Source: Azotobacter bryophylli
GTDB taxonomy: Bacteria; Pseudomonadota; Gammaproteobacteria; Pseudomonadales; Pseudomonadaceae
Direction: 5' to 3'
DNA: 64,000 bases
Assembly (NCBI RefSeq): GCF_042643485.1
Contig: NZ_JBHRSJ010000007.1
Location: 1 to 64,000 of the forward strand
Both the position numbers and the translations under genes were made by a program. The notes below the pieces were generated by a model. The model was given only the letters and a program-made list of their open reading frames with translations. It searched no databases and had not been told where the DNA came from. This document shows, in pieces, positions 47,621 to 56,814 of this stretch (the first letter of the stretch is position 1; every line of letters begins with the position of its first letter).

Positions 47621-48714
47621 TGTCCGAGCAGGAGCTCAAGGCGCTGCGGGTACGCATCGACAGTATCGACGAGAAGCTCCTCGAACTGATCAGCGAGCGT
47701 GCCCGCTGTGCCCAGGAAGTCGCTCGGGTCAAGATGAAGGAGCTGGTCGAAGGCGAGCAACCGGTGTTCTACCGGCCCGAGCGCGAGGCCTGGATCCTCA
47801 AGCGGATCATGGAGCGCAACCCGGGGCCTCTGGGCAACGAGGAGATGGCGCGGTTGTTCCGCGAGATCATGTCCACCTGCCTGGCCCTGGAGCAGCCGCT
47901 GAAAGTTGCCTACCTGGGGCCGGAGGGCACCTTCTCCCAGGCGGCGGCGCTCAAGCACTTCGGCCATGCCGTTATCAGCCAGCCGATGGCGGCCATCGAC
48001 GAGGTGTTCCGCGAGGTGGTCGCCGGCGCGGTGAATTTCGGCGTGGTGCCGGTGGAGAACTCCACCGAAGGTGCGGTCAGCCATACCCTCGACTGCTTCC
48101 TCGAGCATGACATCGTCATCTGCGGCGAGGTCGAGCTGCGCATTCACCATCATCTGCTGGTGGGCGACACCACCCGGACCAACAGCATCACCCGGATCTA
48201 CTCCCACGCCCAGTCTCTGGCGCAGTGCCGCAAGTGGCTGGACGCCCATTACCCGAACGTCGAGCGGGTGGCGGTGTCGAGCAACGCCGAAGCGGCCCGG
48301 CGGGTGAAGAACGAGTGGAATTCGGCTGCCATCGCCGGCGACATGGCGGCGAGCCTCTATGGACTGACCCGCCTGGCGGAGAAGATTGAGGACCATCCGG
48401 ACAACTCCACGCGCTTTCTCGTCATCGGCAACCAGCAGGTACCGCCGACCGGCGATGACAAGACCTCGATCATCGTTTCCATGAGCAACAAGCCGGGCGC
48501 GCTGCACGAGCTGCTGGTGCCGTTCCACGAGAACGGCATCGATCTGACGCGCATCGAGACTCGCCCTTCGCGCAGCGGCAAGTGGACCTACGTGTTCTTC
48601 ATCGACTTCATGGGCCATCAGCAGGACCCGCTGGTCAAGGCCGTGCTGGAGAAAATCAGGGAAGAGGCCGTGGCGCTGAAGGTGCTGGGCTCTTATCCGC
48701 GGGCGGTGCTGTAA
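47620..48714 (+). CDS. pheA: Bifunctional chorismate mutase/prephenate dehydratase (P-protein)
   Basis: PheA converts chorismate to prephenate and then to phenylpyruvate. The 364-residue protein has an AroQ-type mutase (LRVRIDSIDEKLLELISERA, residues 1-90), a dehydratase domain (VAYLGPEGTFSQAAALKHF, FGVVPVENSTEGAVSHTLD, about 95-275) and an ACT regulatory domain (TSIIVSMSNKPGALHELL, then the Phe-binding ESRP-like IETRPSRSG). Feedback inhibition by Phe is expected from the ACT domain. Its start overlaps the serC stop. Confidence 0.96.
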   Translation: MSEQELKALRVRIDSIDEKLLELISERARCAQEVARVKMKELVEGEQPVFYRPEREAWILKRIMERNPGPLGNEEMARLFREIMSTCLALEQPLKVAYLGPEGTFSQAAALKHFGHAVISQPMAAIDEVFREVVAGAVNFGVVPVENSTEGAVSHTLDCFLEHDIVICGEVELRIHHHLLVGDTTRTNSITRIYSHAQSLAQCRKWLDAHYPNVERVAVSSNAEAARRVKNEWNSAAIAGDMAASLYGLTRLAEKIEDHPDNSTRFLVIGNQQVPPTGDDKTSIIVSMSNKPGALHELLVPFHENGIDLTRIETRPSRSGKWTYVFFIDFMGHQQDPLVKAVLEKIREEAVALKVLGSYPRAVL

Positions 48715-48875
48715 GCAGGGCTTCGTTGCGGCCGGGGTGCTGCTCCACGCCGGCCGCCTTGACTCGTCGGAAGCGTGCGGCGCCGCCGGTTCCCAGACAT
48801 GGCCTTGCCCGGTCCTCCCTCCCGGAGGAGAGGATCGCCGTCAGGGCGCAAGAATTAGGATCACAGAGGTTCACC

Positions 48876-49988
48876 ATGAGTTGCGATTTCCTCGCCCTGG
48901 CCGTTCCGGGCGTGCAGAAACTGTCCCCTTACGTGACCGGCAAGCCAATCGACGAACTGGCCCGCGAGCTGGGTATCGCGCCGGCCGACATCACCAAGCT
49001 GGCCAGCAACGAGAATCCCATGGGGCCGAGTCCCAGGGTGCTGGAGGCGATCCGTTCCGAGCTGGCTGAGCTGACCCGCTATCCCGACGGTGCCGGCTAT
49101 GAGCTGAAGAGCCGCCTGGCACGTCAGTGCGGGGTCGAGATGGCTCAGGTGACCCTGGGCAACGGCTCCAACGACATCATCGATCTGGTCGCCCGCGCCT
49201 ACCTGGCGCCCGGGCTGAATGCGGTTTACAGCGCCCACGCCTTCGCGGCCTATCCCATCTGTACGCAGGCGGTCGGTGCACAGAGCCATGTGGTTCCCGC
49301 CATCGACTACGGCTATGACCTCGAAGGCATGCTCGAGGCCATTGACGAGAACACCCGCGTGATGTTCATCGCCAACCCGAACAACCCGACCGGCACCTGG
49401 TTCGGGCCGCAGGCCTTGGAGCAGTTCCTCGCCCGCGTGCCGAGCAATGTGCTGGTCGTGCTGGACGAGGCCTATATCGAGTATGCAGAAGGCGACGAAC
49501 TGCCGAACGGCCTCAACTACCTGAGTCGCTACCCGAACCTGCTGGTTTCGCGGACCTTCTCCAAGGCCTACGGTCTGGCCTCCCTGCGCGTCGGCTACGC
49601 CCTGTCGAGTCCGCAGGTGGCCGACGTGCTCAATCGTGTGCGCCAGCCGTTCAACGTCAACAGTCTGGCCTTGGCTGCCGCCTGCGTCGCGCTGGAGGAT
49701 GCCGCCTACCTGGCGGAAGGGCGGCGGATCAACGATGCCGGAATGCTCCAGCTGGAAGCGGGGTTTCGCGAACTGGGGCTGACCTGGATCCCCAGCAAGG
49801 GCAATTTCATCGCGGTGGATTTCGGCCGGGATGCGGCGCCGATCAATGCGGCCTTGCTGCGCGAAGGGGTGATCGTGCGACCGATCGGCGGTTATGGATT
49901 GCCGACCTTCCTGCGTGTATCCATCGGCCTGCCGGAAGAGAACGCCCGCTTCCTCGTCGCATTGAAGAAGGTTCTCGCAAGTGTCTGA
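48876..49988 (+). CDS. hisC: Histidinol-phosphate/aromatic aminotransferase HisC
   Basis: The 370-residue class II aminotransferase can act on histidinol phosphate and, in this gene context, on aromatic keto acids such as phenylpyruvate or prephenate. Motifs are LASNENPMGPSPRVLEAI, RYPDGAGYELKSRLA, VTLGNGSNDIIDLVAR, FIANPNNPTGTWF, VVLDEAYIEYAEG and the PLP lysine in SRTFSKAYGLASLRVGYAL. It lies between pheA and tyrA/aroA and overlaps the latter by eight bases. P. aeruginosa has such a second hisC at the same place. The start follows CAGAGGTTCACC. Confidence 0.93.
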   Translation: MSCDFLALAVPGVQKLSPYVTGKPIDELARELGIAPADITKLASNENPMGPSPRVLEAIRSELAELTRYPDGAGYELKSRLARQCGVEMAQVTLGNGSNDIIDLVARAYLAPGLNAVYSAHAFAAYPICTQAVGAQSHVVPAIDYGYDLEGMLEAIDENTRVMFIANPNNPTGTWFGPQALEQFLARVPSNVLVVLDEAYIEYAEGDELPNGLNYLSRYPNLLVSRTFSKAYGLASLRVGYALSSPQVADVLNRVRQPFNVNSLALAAACVALEDAAYLAEGRRINDAGMLQLEAGFRELGLTWIPSKGNFIAVDFGRDAAPINAALLREGVIVRPIGGYGLPTFLRVSIGLPEENARFLVALKKVLASV

Positions 49989-52236
49989 AGACCTCATTCG
50001 GCCTGTCGCTTCGACGCGACGGGGCACGCCCATGATCGGTCGCCTGGTGGTGGTGGGGCTGGGCCTGATCGGCGGCTCTTTCGCCAAGGGCGTGCGCGAG
50101 CGCGGCCTGTGTCGCGAGGTAGTCGGTGTGGATCTCGACCCGCAGACCCGCTCCCTGGCGGTCGAGCAGGGCGTGGTCGACCGCTGCGAAGATCTGGCGA
50201 CGGCCTGTCGAGGTGCGGACGTGATCCAGTTGGCAGTCCCCATTCTGGCCATGGAAAAACTGCTCGGCGTGCTCGCCGGGCTCGACCTGGGAGAGGCAGT
50301 GTGCACCGATGTGGGGAGCGCCAAGGGCAGTGTGGTGCGTGCGGCTCGCCGCGCCTTCGCCGGCCGGGTACAGCGCTTCGTGCCCGGACATCCCATCGCC
50401 GGCTCCGAACGGAGCGGCGTGGAGGCGGCCAATGGCGATCTGTTCCGCCGCCACAAGGTGATCCTGACCCCGTTGGAGGAAACTGAACCCGAGGCGCTCG
50501 AGCGGGTCGACCGCCTGTGGCGGGCGCTCGATGCGGATGTCGAGCACATGCAGGTCGAGCACCACGACGAGGTGCTCGCCGCCACCAGCCACCTGCCGCA
50601 CCTGCTGGCCTTCGGACTGGTGGATTCGCTGGCCAAGCGCAGCGAAAACCTGGAGATATTCCGTTACGCCGCCGGCGGTTTCCGCGATTTCACGCGAATC
50701 GCCGGCAGCGATCCGGTGATGTGGCACGACATCTTCCTCGCCAACCGCGAGGCCGTGCTGCGCACTCTCGATGCATTTCGCAGCGACCTCGACGCCCTGC
50801 GGGCCGCGGTCGATGCAGGGGACGGGCATCAATTGCTTGGCGTGTTCACCCGCGCCCGTGCTGCCCGTGAGCATTTCAGCAAGATACTGGCCCGTCGGGC
50901 CTATGTGGATGCCATGCAAGACAACGACCTGATTTACCTGGCCCAGCCGGGCGGTCATGCCAGTGGACACATCCGTGTACCGGGTGACAAATCCATTTCC
51001 CACCGCTCGATCATGCTCGGCTCGCTGGCCGAGGGCGTGACCGAGGTGGAAGGTTTTCTCGAGGGCGAGGACGCGCTGGCCACCATCCAGGCGTTCCGAG
51101 ACATGGGGGTGGTCATCGAGGGGCCGCATCATGGTCGCGTGACCATCCATGGGGTCGGTCTGCATGGCCTGCAGGCTCCGCCCGGACCGCTCTATCTGGG
51201 CAACTCCGGCACCTCCATGCGCCTGCTGTCCGGCCTGCTTGCCGCCCAGCCGTTCGATACCGTCCTGACGGGCGACGCTTCGCTCTCCAAGCGGCCGATG
51301 AATCGCGTGGCCAAGCCCCTGCGGGAAATGGGTGCCGTGATCGAGACCGGCCCGGACGGCCGGCCGCCGCTGACCATTCGCGGGGGACGGAAACTGACCG
51401 GCATGAACTACGACATGCCAATGGCCAGCGCCCAGGTGAAGTCCTGTCTGCTGCTGGCCGGGCTGTATGCCGCCGGCGAAACCTCGGTAACCGAGCCGGC
51501 GCCAACGCGCGACCACACCGAGCGCATGCTGCGCGGTTTCGGCTATCCGGTGCGCGTCGAAGGGCGGAGCGCCATCGTCGAAGGCGGCCACAAGCTCAGT
51601 GCCACCCGGATCGAGGTGCCGGCGGACATTTCCTCGGCGGCGTTCTTCCTGGTGGCGGGAAGCATTGCCGAGGATTCCGAGCTGCTGCTGGAGCATGTCG
51701 GCATCAACCCGACCCGTACCGGGGTGATCGACATACTCAAGCTGATGGGGGCCGATATCGCCCTGGAAAACACCCGGGAGGTCGGTGGCGAACCGGTAGC
51801 CGATATTCGCGTACGCAGTGCCAAGCTCAAGGGTATTGAGATTCCCGAAGATCTGGTGCCGCTCGCGATCGATGAATTCCCCGTGCTGTTCATCGCCGCC
51901 GCCTGTGCCGAAGGTCGCACCGTGCTGCGTGGCGCCGAGGAATTGAGGGTCAAGGAGTCGGACCGTATCCAGGTAATGGCAGACGGGCTGCAGACGCTCG
52001 GTGTCAAGGCGGAGCCGACTGCCGATGGCATCGTTATCGAGGGCGGTCCGATCGGCGGCGGCGAAGTCTACAGCCATGGCGACCATCGCATCGCCATGTC
52101 CTTCAGCATCGCCTCGCTACGGGCAATGGCGCCTATTCGCATCCATGATTGCGCCAACGTCGCTACCTCCTTCCCGAACTTCGTCGAGCTGGCCTGGCAT
52201 GTCGGTATTCGCGTCGGTGAGGAGGGTGGGGTATGA
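49981..52236 (+). CDS. aroA: Fused prephenate dehydrogenase/EPSP synthase (TyrA-AroA)
   Basis: The 751-residue fusion has TyrA at residues 15-300 and AroA at about 315-751. TyrA shows the NAD loop LVVVGLGLIGGSFAKGV, DVGSAKGSVV, FVPGHPIAGSERSGVEAA and FRDFTRIAGSDPVMWHDI. AroA shows IRVPGDKSISHRSIMLGSLA, LYLGNSGTSMRLLSGLL, LSKRPMNRVAKPLREMGA, DEFPVLFIAAACAEG and RVKESDR-type LRVKESDRIQVMA. It thus makes hydroxyphenylpyruvate and, separately, EPSP for chorismate. The fusion is typical of Pseudomonas and relatives. Start is GTG 49981, inside the hisC end; cmk overlaps the stop by ATGA. Confidence 0.95.
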   Translation: MSEDLIRPVASTRRGTPMIGRLVVVGLGLIGGSFAKGVRERGLCREVVGVDLDPQTRSLAVEQGVVDRCEDLATACRGADVIQLAVPILAMEKLLGVLAGLDLGEAVCTDVGSAKGSVVRAARRAFAGRVQRFVPGHPIAGSERSGVEAANGDLFRRHKVILTPLEETEPEALERVDRLWRALDADVEHMQVEHHDEVLAATSHLPHLLAFGLVDSLAKRSENLEIFRYAAGGFRDFTRIAGSDPVMWHDIFLANREAVLRTLDAFRSDLDALRAAVDAGDGHQLLGVFTRARAAREHFSKILARRAYVDAMQDNDLIYLAQPGGHASGHIRVPGDKSISHRSIMLGSLAEGVTEVEGFLEGEDALATIQAFRDMGVVIEGPHHGRVTIHGVGLHGLQAPPGPLYLGNSGTSMRLLSGLLAAQPFDTVLTGDASLSKRPMNRVAKPLREMGAVIETGPDGRPPLTIRGGRKLTGMNYDMPMASAQVKSCLLLAGLYAAGETSVTEPAPTRDHTERMLRGFGYPVRVEGRSAIVEGGHKLSATRIEVPADISSAAFFLVAGSIAEDSELLLEHVGINPTRTGVIDILKLMGADIALENTREVGGEPVADIRVRSAKLKGIEIPEDLVPLAIDEFPVLFIAAACAEGRTVLRGAEELRVKESDRIQVMADGLQTLGVKAEPTADGIVIEGGPIGGGEVYSHGDHRIAMSFSIASLRAMAPIRIHDCANVATSFPNFVELAWHVGIRVGEEGGV

Positions 52237-52922
52237 GAGTTCGCCCGACAGTGATCACCATCGACGGCCCCAGCGGTTCAGGAAAGGGGACCGTTGCCGG
52301 GCTGTTAGCCACAAAGCTAGGGTGGAAGCTGCTCGATTCGGGGGCTTTGTACCGTCTGCTCGCCTTTGCTGCGCGCAATCATGGCGTCGACCTGACCAAT
52401 GAGGAGGCCCTCAAGGTCCTGGCGGCCCATCTAGATGTGCAGTTCATCACCGCTCCCTCGCATAACGCGCAGCAGATCATCCTCGAAGGCGAGGATGTGA
52501 CCGATGCGATCCGCAACGAACAGGTCGGTGCTGGGGCTTCCCAGGTCGCGGCGCTGCCGGCGGTGCGCGAAGCCTTGCTGCAGCGTCAACGTGCCTTCCT
52601 CGAAGCCCCGGGACTGGTGGCCGACGGTCGCGACATGGGAACGGTGGTCTTCCCGGAGGCGCCGTTGAAGATCTTTCTCACCGCTACGGCTCAGGAGCGC
52701 GCCCGGCGGCGCTATCTGCAGTTGAAGGGAAAGGGGCATGATGCTAATCTGTCCAGTCTGCTAGATGAGATCAGCGAGCGTGACGAGCGCGACAGCAAGC
52801 GTGCCGTAGCCCCGCTCAAGCCGGCGCCCGACGCGATTCAGTTGGACTCTACGGAACTCTCGGTCGAGCAGGTGCTGGAACACATCATGAGCGAAGTCGC
52901 CAGGCGCGACCTCGTCGGATGA
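52233..52922 (+). CDS. cmk: Cytidylate kinase
   Basis: Cmk phosphorylates CMP and dCMP. The 229-residue enzyme has the P-loop ITIDGPSGSGKGTVAGLLA, LDSGALYRLLAFAARNHG, VTDAIRNEQVGAGASQVAAL, the lid region LVADGRDMGTVVFPEA and RRYLQLKGKGHDANLSSLL. It overlaps aroA (ATGA) and is followed 121 bases later by rpsA, the conserved order in proteobacteria. Confidence 0.96.
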   Translation: MRVRPTVITIDGPSGSGKGTVAGLLATKLGWKLLDSGALYRLLAFAARNHGVDLTNEEALKVLAAHLDVQFITAPSHNAQQIILEGEDVTDAIRNEQVGAGASQVAALPAVREALLQRQRAFLEAPGLVADGRDMGTVVFPEAPLKIFLTATAQERARRRYLQLKGKGHDANLSSLLDEISERDERDSKRAVAPLKPAPDAIQLDSTELSVEQVLEHIMSEVARRDLVG

Positions 52923-53043
52923 TGAATAGAATGCCCGCGGGAAACCAGGCCTTGTTCCCCGTGCATTCTTTCTAAGAGAACGACCCCACATTGTCTGGAG
53001 TGTGGAGATGGGCGCCTTCCCGCCCTAATTTACAGGAATCAAC

Positions 53044-54726
53044 ATGAGCGAAAGCTTTGCAGAACTTTTTGAAGAAAGCCTGAAATCCCTCGACATGCAG
53101 CCGGGTGCGATCATCACCGGTACCGTGGTCGACATCGACGGTGACTGGGTCACCGTGCATGCCGGTCTGAAGTCCGAGGGCGTCATCCCGGTTGAGCAGT
53201 TCTACAACGAGCAGGGCGAACTGACCATCAAGGTGGGTGACGAGGTCCACGTCGCGCTGGACGCGGTGGAAGATGGCTTCGGTGAGACCAAGCTATCCCG
53301 CGAAAAAGCTAAGCGTGCCGAGTGCTGGATCGTTCTGGAAGCGGCTTTCGCGGCAGAAGAAGTCGTCAAGGGTGTCATCAACGGCAAAGTCAAGGGTGGC
53401 TTTACCGTCGATATCAACGGTATTCGCGCGTTCCTGCCGGGTTCCCTGGTCGATGTGCGTCCGGTGCGCGACACTACCCACCTGGAAGGTAAAGAGCTCG
53501 AGTTCAAGGTCATCAAGCTGGACCAGAAGCGCAACAACGTTGTCGTTTCCCGCCGCAGCGTGCTGGAAGCCGAGAACAGCGCCGAGCGCGAGGCTCTGCT
53601 GGAGTCCCTGCAGGAAGGCCAGCAGGTCAAGGGTATCGTCAAGAACCTCACCGACTACGGCGCGTTCGTCGACTTGGGTGGCGTGGATGGCCTGCTGCAC
53701 ATCACCGACATGGCCTGGAAGCGCATTAAGCATCCGTCCGAGATCGTCAACGTTGGTGACGAGATCGATGTTAAGGTGCTGAAGTTCGACCGCGAGCGCA
53801 ATCGCGTTTCCCTGGGTCTGAAGCAGCTGGGCGAAGATCCGTGGGTCGCCATCAAGGCGCGCTACCCGGAAGGCACCCGTGTGCAGGCCCGCGTCACCAA
53901 CCTGACTGACTACGGCTGCTTCGCCGAGCTGGAAGAAGGCGTAGAAGGTCTGGTGCACGTGTCCGAAATGGACTGGACCAACAAGAACATCCACCCGTCC
54001 AAGGTCGTCCAGGTCGGCGATGAAGTGGAAGTCATGGTTCTGGACATCGACGAAGAGCGTCGTCGTATCTCCCTGGGTATCAAGCAGTGCAAGTCCAACC
54101 CGTGGGAAGACTTCTCCGCTAGCTACAACAAGGGCGACCGCATCTCCGGCACCATCAAGTCGATCACCGATTTCGGTATCTTCATTGGTCTGGAAGGCGG
54201 CATCGACGGTCTAGTCCACCTGTCCGACATCTCTTGGAACGAGCCGGGTGAAGAAGCCGTGCGTCGCTTCAAGAAAGGCGACGAGCTGGATACCGTCATC
54301 CTTTCCGTCGATCCGGAGCGTGAGCGCATTTCTCTGGGCATCAAGCAGCTGGCGGACGATCCGTTCTCCAACTACGCCTCGCTCAATGAAAAAGGTAGCA
54401 TCGTGCGCGGCACCGTGAAGGAAGTTGACGCCAAGGGTGCAATCATCAATCTCGGCAACGACATCGAAGGCGTACTGAAGGCCTCTGAAATCAGCCGCGA
54501 TCGCGTCGAAGATGCTCGCAATGTTCTGAAAGAAGGCGATGAAGTCGAAGCCAAGATCATCAGCATCGACCGCAAGAGCCGTGTGATCAGTCTCTCCGTC
54601 AAATCGAAAGATGTTGAAGAAGAGAAGGACGCTATCAAGGAACTGCGTAGCAAGCAGGAAGCTGAGACCACTGGTCCGACCACCATCGGTGATCTGATCC
54701 GTGCTCAGATGGAAAACCAGGGCTAA
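53044..54726 (+). CDS. rpsA: 30S ribosomal protein S1
   Basis: S1 holds mRNA on the ribosome during initiation. The 560-residue protein has six S1 domains, for example GTVVDIDGDWVTVHAGLKSE, GIVKNLTDYGAFVDLGGVDG, ARVTNLTDYGCFAELEEGVE and GTIKSITDFGIFIGLEGGID. Codon use is strongly biased, as expected for an abundant protein. The leader (52923-53043) has a small CCACA/TGTGG stem that could take part in S1 autoregulation, known in E. coli. The start follows ACAGGAATCAAC. A terminator follows. Confidence 0.98.
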   Translation: MSESFAELFEESLKSLDMQPGAIITGTVVDIDGDWVTVHAGLKSEGVIPVEQFYNEQGELTIKVGDEVHVALDAVEDGFGETKLSREKAKRAECWIVLEAAFAAEEVVKGVINGKVKGGFTVDINGIRAFLPGSLVDVRPVRDTTHLEGKELEFKVIKLDQKRNNVVVSRRSVLEAENSAEREALLESLQEGQQVKGIVKNLTDYGAFVDLGGVDGLLHITDMAWKRIKHPSEIVNVGDEIDVKVLKFDRERNRVSLGLKQLGEDPWVAIKARYPEGTRVQARVTNLTDYGCFAELEEGVEGLVHVSEMDWTNKNIHPSKVVQVGDEVEVMVLDIDEERRRISLGIKQCKSNPWEDFSASYNKGDRISGTIKSITDFGIFIGLEGGIDGLVHLSDISWNEPGEEAVRRFKKGDELDTVILSVDPERERISLGIKQLADDPFSNYASLNEKGSIVRGTVKEVDAKGAIINLGNDIEGVLKASEISRDRVEDARNVLKEGDEVEAKIISIDRKSRVISLSVKSKDVEEEKDAIKELRSKQEAETTGPTTIGDLIRAQMENQG

Positions 54727-54748
54727 GCCTGGATCCATGCAGAAAAAG

Positions 54749-54776
54749 AAAAGGGCGACTTCGGTCGCCCTTTTTC
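54749..54776 (+). terminator. Terminator of rpsA
   Basis: AAGGGCGAC (54751-54759) pairs with GTCGCCCTT (54764-54772) around a TTCG tetraloop, followed by TTTC. It begins 25 bases after the rpsA stop. Confidence 0.92.
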
Positions 54777-54820
54777 ATTGTTCGTCCATTAATCGTCAGC
54801 AATTCTTTTCGAGTCGCGAT

Positions 54821-54850
54821 CTGCTTTGTATGAGTCTGCCTTGTATGAGG
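54821..54850 (+). repeat. Tandem 15-base repeat upstream of ihfB
   Basis: CTGCTTTGTATGAGT (54821-54835) is followed at once by CTGCCTTGTATGAGG (54836-54850); 13 of 15 bases agree. It lies in the 269-base AT-rich gap that should hold the ihfB promoter. A regulator site is possible, but a chance duplication cannot be excluded. Confidence 0.55.
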
Positions 54851-55045
54851 TGGTTGAGTTCGTGATACCCGCTGTAAGGTCTGATTTCTCTTCCTGGCTC
54901 TGGGATAGTTTTGTTCGGTGTGAGCGCCTGCCTGTTTTTGCTGCTAATAATTGCGGTGATACCGTTCAGGCTGTTCAAAAGCTGTTCAGCATGCTAAAAC
55001 CAGGCAACTCAGTTGATCTAGCCGCTTGAAAAAGAAGGGAAAACT

Positions 55046-55339
55046 ATGACCAAGTCGGAGTTGATCGAGCGCATCGTCACTCATCAGGGGCAGCTCTCCG
55101 CAAAGGATGTGGAGCTGGCTATCAAGACCATGCTGGAGCAGATGGCCCAGGCGTTGGCTACTGGCGATCGTATCGAAATTCGTGGATTCGGTAGTTTCTC
55201 CTTGCACTACCGCGCGCCTCGCGTCGGGAGAAACCCGAAAACCGGACAAACCGTTCGTCTAGATGGCAAGTTCGTTCCTCATTTCAAGCCAGGGAAGGAA
55301 TTGCGTGATCGTGTTAATGAAGACGAGTCGGTAATTTAA
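55046..55339 (+). CDS. ihfB: Integration host factor subunit beta
   Basis: IhfB with IhfA bends DNA for recombination, replication and transcription. The 97-residue protein is full length: MTKSELIERIVTHQGQLSAK, MLEQMAQALATGDRIEIRGF, the DNA-minor-groove arm region with the RNPKTG motif (GRNPKTGQTVRLDGKFVPHF) and PGKELRDRVN. It marks the usual left border of the O-antigen locus in Pseudomonas. The start follows AAGAAGGGAAAACT. Confidence 0.97.
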   Translation: MTKSELIERIVTHQGQLSAKDVELAIKTMLEQMAQALATGDRIEIRGFGSFSLHYRAPRVGRNPKTGQTVRLDGKFVPHFKPGKELRDRVNEDESVI

Positions 55340-55351
55340 GAAGGTGGTTTT

Positions 55352-55660
55352 ATGCGCGGTATCAAGCGCGTTCTGGCAGGGCTGATTCTCTTTCTGGTGG
55401 CTGTGGGCACGTTGGTGTTCATACTGGAGAATCGCCAAGCGGCCAGTCTCATCGTGTTCGGTTGGTCAACGCCTGAGTTGCCTATCTCGGTTTTTGTCAT
55501 GCTGTCTTTGTTGCTGGGAATGGTGGTCTCGCCAGTTTTGGGCTTGATGCTCTATGGGCGGATGAGGATGCAATTGGTCTCTCGTCAGAGGCAGCTTGCC
55601 GAGTGTCGGAAAGAACTGGCTATGCGCTCGGAGCAGAATGTGGCAGAACGGGCTAAATGA
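55352..55660 (+). CDS. lapA: LapA-domain (DUF1049) inner-membrane protein
   Basis: The 102-residue protein has two membrane helices (LAGLILFLVAVGTLVFIL and ISVFVMLSLLLGMVVSPVLG), and a basic, helical cytoplasmic tail. This is the LapA/YciS architecture; in enterics LapA with LapB controls lipopolysaccharide synthesis by limiting LpxC. It follows ihfB by 12 bases, as in many gammaproteobacteria. Do not confuse it with the biofilm adhesin that shares the name. Confidence 0.88.
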   Translation: MRGIKRVLAGLILFLVAVGTLVFILENRQAASLIVFGWSTPELPISVFVMLSLLLGMVVSPVLGLMLYGRMRMQLVSRQRQLAECRKELAMRSEQNVAERAK

Positions 55661-55981
55661 CAGTCCACGCTTTTGTCTGAATACGCAGAATCCTGGCTAA
55701 AAGCATACCTCCTCGCTCCATGTATCACGCCAAACCGAGTGGCCCGGAGCTCTTCTTCCGTCCGGAGCTTTTATATGCTGGCATCGTTGACTCCTATCCT
55801 TAGGCCCTCAAGCAGAAAGGGCGTGTTGCTACCTAGGGTTTCGGGGCTACTAGACTTACTGGGGCGAGCGACATTGTGAGACACATGCACGTTATCTAAT
55901 GATCATTCGATGAGATATTTCGGCTGCTGAGATCCCTTTTGCGGTCGGGATGGGCAAGGCCAAGGCTAGGTGATAAGGATT
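55661..55981. other. Intergenic stretch between lapA and rfaH
   Basis: No gene is seen in 321 bases apart from a short 68-codon frame without features. A possible weak terminator lies at 55744-55771: CCGGA and TCCGG, followed by AGCTTTTATA. The rfaH promoter probably lies here. GCGGTCGGGATG at about 55941 only loosely resembles an ops element. Confidence 0.4.
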
Positions 55982-56503
55982 ATGGAAATTCCTGTAACGA
56001 AAGGTTCGGATGGCCAGTATGAGGGGAGGGCGTGGTACCTCCTACAGTGCAAGCCCCGTCAGGATGTGAGAGCCGAAGAACACCTCGCCCGACAGGGTTT
56101 CAGCTGTTTTCGGCCGCAATATCAGCGCGAGCGGATGGTCCGTGGGCGGCGCCATGTTCTCGTTGAGTCCCTGTTTCCCGGCTACCTCTTTATCCAGCTA
56201 GCCCAGAGCGACAACTGGGCACCTTTGCGCTCGACTCGCGGAGTCAATCGCCTGGTTGGCTTCGGCGGCTTTCCCTTGCCTGTCAGCGATGAGCTCATCG
56301 TCCAACTACGCCAGCGTACCGAGACTGCTCCTCATCCCCTGCTGGAGGCCGGAGACAGGGTCCGTATAACCGAAGGGAGCTTTGCTGAGCTGGATGCGAT
56401 CTTCCTGGCGATGGATGGGGAAGAGCGTGTGACCTTGTTGATGACCATGCTGAATCGCGAGCATCGGCTGAGCCTACCATTGACGAGTGTACGTAAAGAG
56501 TGA
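55982..56503 (+). CDS. rfaH: RfaH-type transcription antiterminator (NusG paralogue)
   Basis: RfaH binds RNA polymerase paused at an ops sequence and lets it read through long, horizontally acquired operons for polysaccharides, toxins and pili. The 173-residue protein has the NusG N-terminal domain (RAWYLLQCKPRQDVRAEEHL, FSCFRPQYQRERMVRGRR, ESLFPGYLFIQLA, RSTRGVNRLVGFGGFPLPVS) and a KOW-like C-terminal segment (EAGDRVRITEGSFAELDAIF). HVLVESLFPGYLF rather than the NusG form points to RfaH. ATG 55982 was preferred over GTG 55970, which lacks spacing to AGG. It stands at the head of the O-antigen-locus genes. Confidence 0.9.
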   Translation: MEIPVTKGSDGQYEGRAWYLLQCKPRQDVRAEEHLARQGFSCFRPQYQRERMVRGRRHVLVESLFPGYLFIQLAQSDNWAPLRSTRGVNRLVGFGGFPLPVSDELIVQLRQRTETAPHPLLEAGDRVRITEGSFAELDAIFLAMDGEERVTLLMTMLNREHRLSLPLTSVRKE

Positions 56504-56814
56504 TGAAGCTGTATCACTAGCCCCTAGTCTGATTTCCCTCTCCTCAAATAACTTTTGCGTGTGAAAACGCTGCCTTGCTCCCGGATAGCGGGCACAGCCG
56601 AATAGGAGGACTCGACTTGAGGAAAGGCTTTGTTCCTATCTTATTGGCTCGCACCACTCCATCCCATTGCGTGAGGGGACTGGAACCCCAGTGGAATAGA
56701 ACTGATTGAAACCTCTCAATTTCATCGGGTGATGGGGGACTGCAGTTTTTCGTCTGGGCAACCTGTGCTAACGTGCCGCGCGTTTCGCTTAACTCCATCA
56801 AATGGAATGATTTT
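56504..56814. other. Intergenic stretch before the type I secretion genes
   Basis: No gene is seen in 311 bases; a minus-strand 120-codon frame has no features. TTGAGG near 56617 followed by TATCTT near 56637 could be a weak promoter with short spacing. I did not find an ops (GGCGGTAG) sequence here. Confidence 0.4.

Noticed and set aside
55935..55960. ops-like sequence (GCGGTCGGGATG) upstream of rfaH
   Set aside because: It differs from GGCGGTAGCGTG at several key bases and lies upstream of rfaH itself, not of its expected targets.
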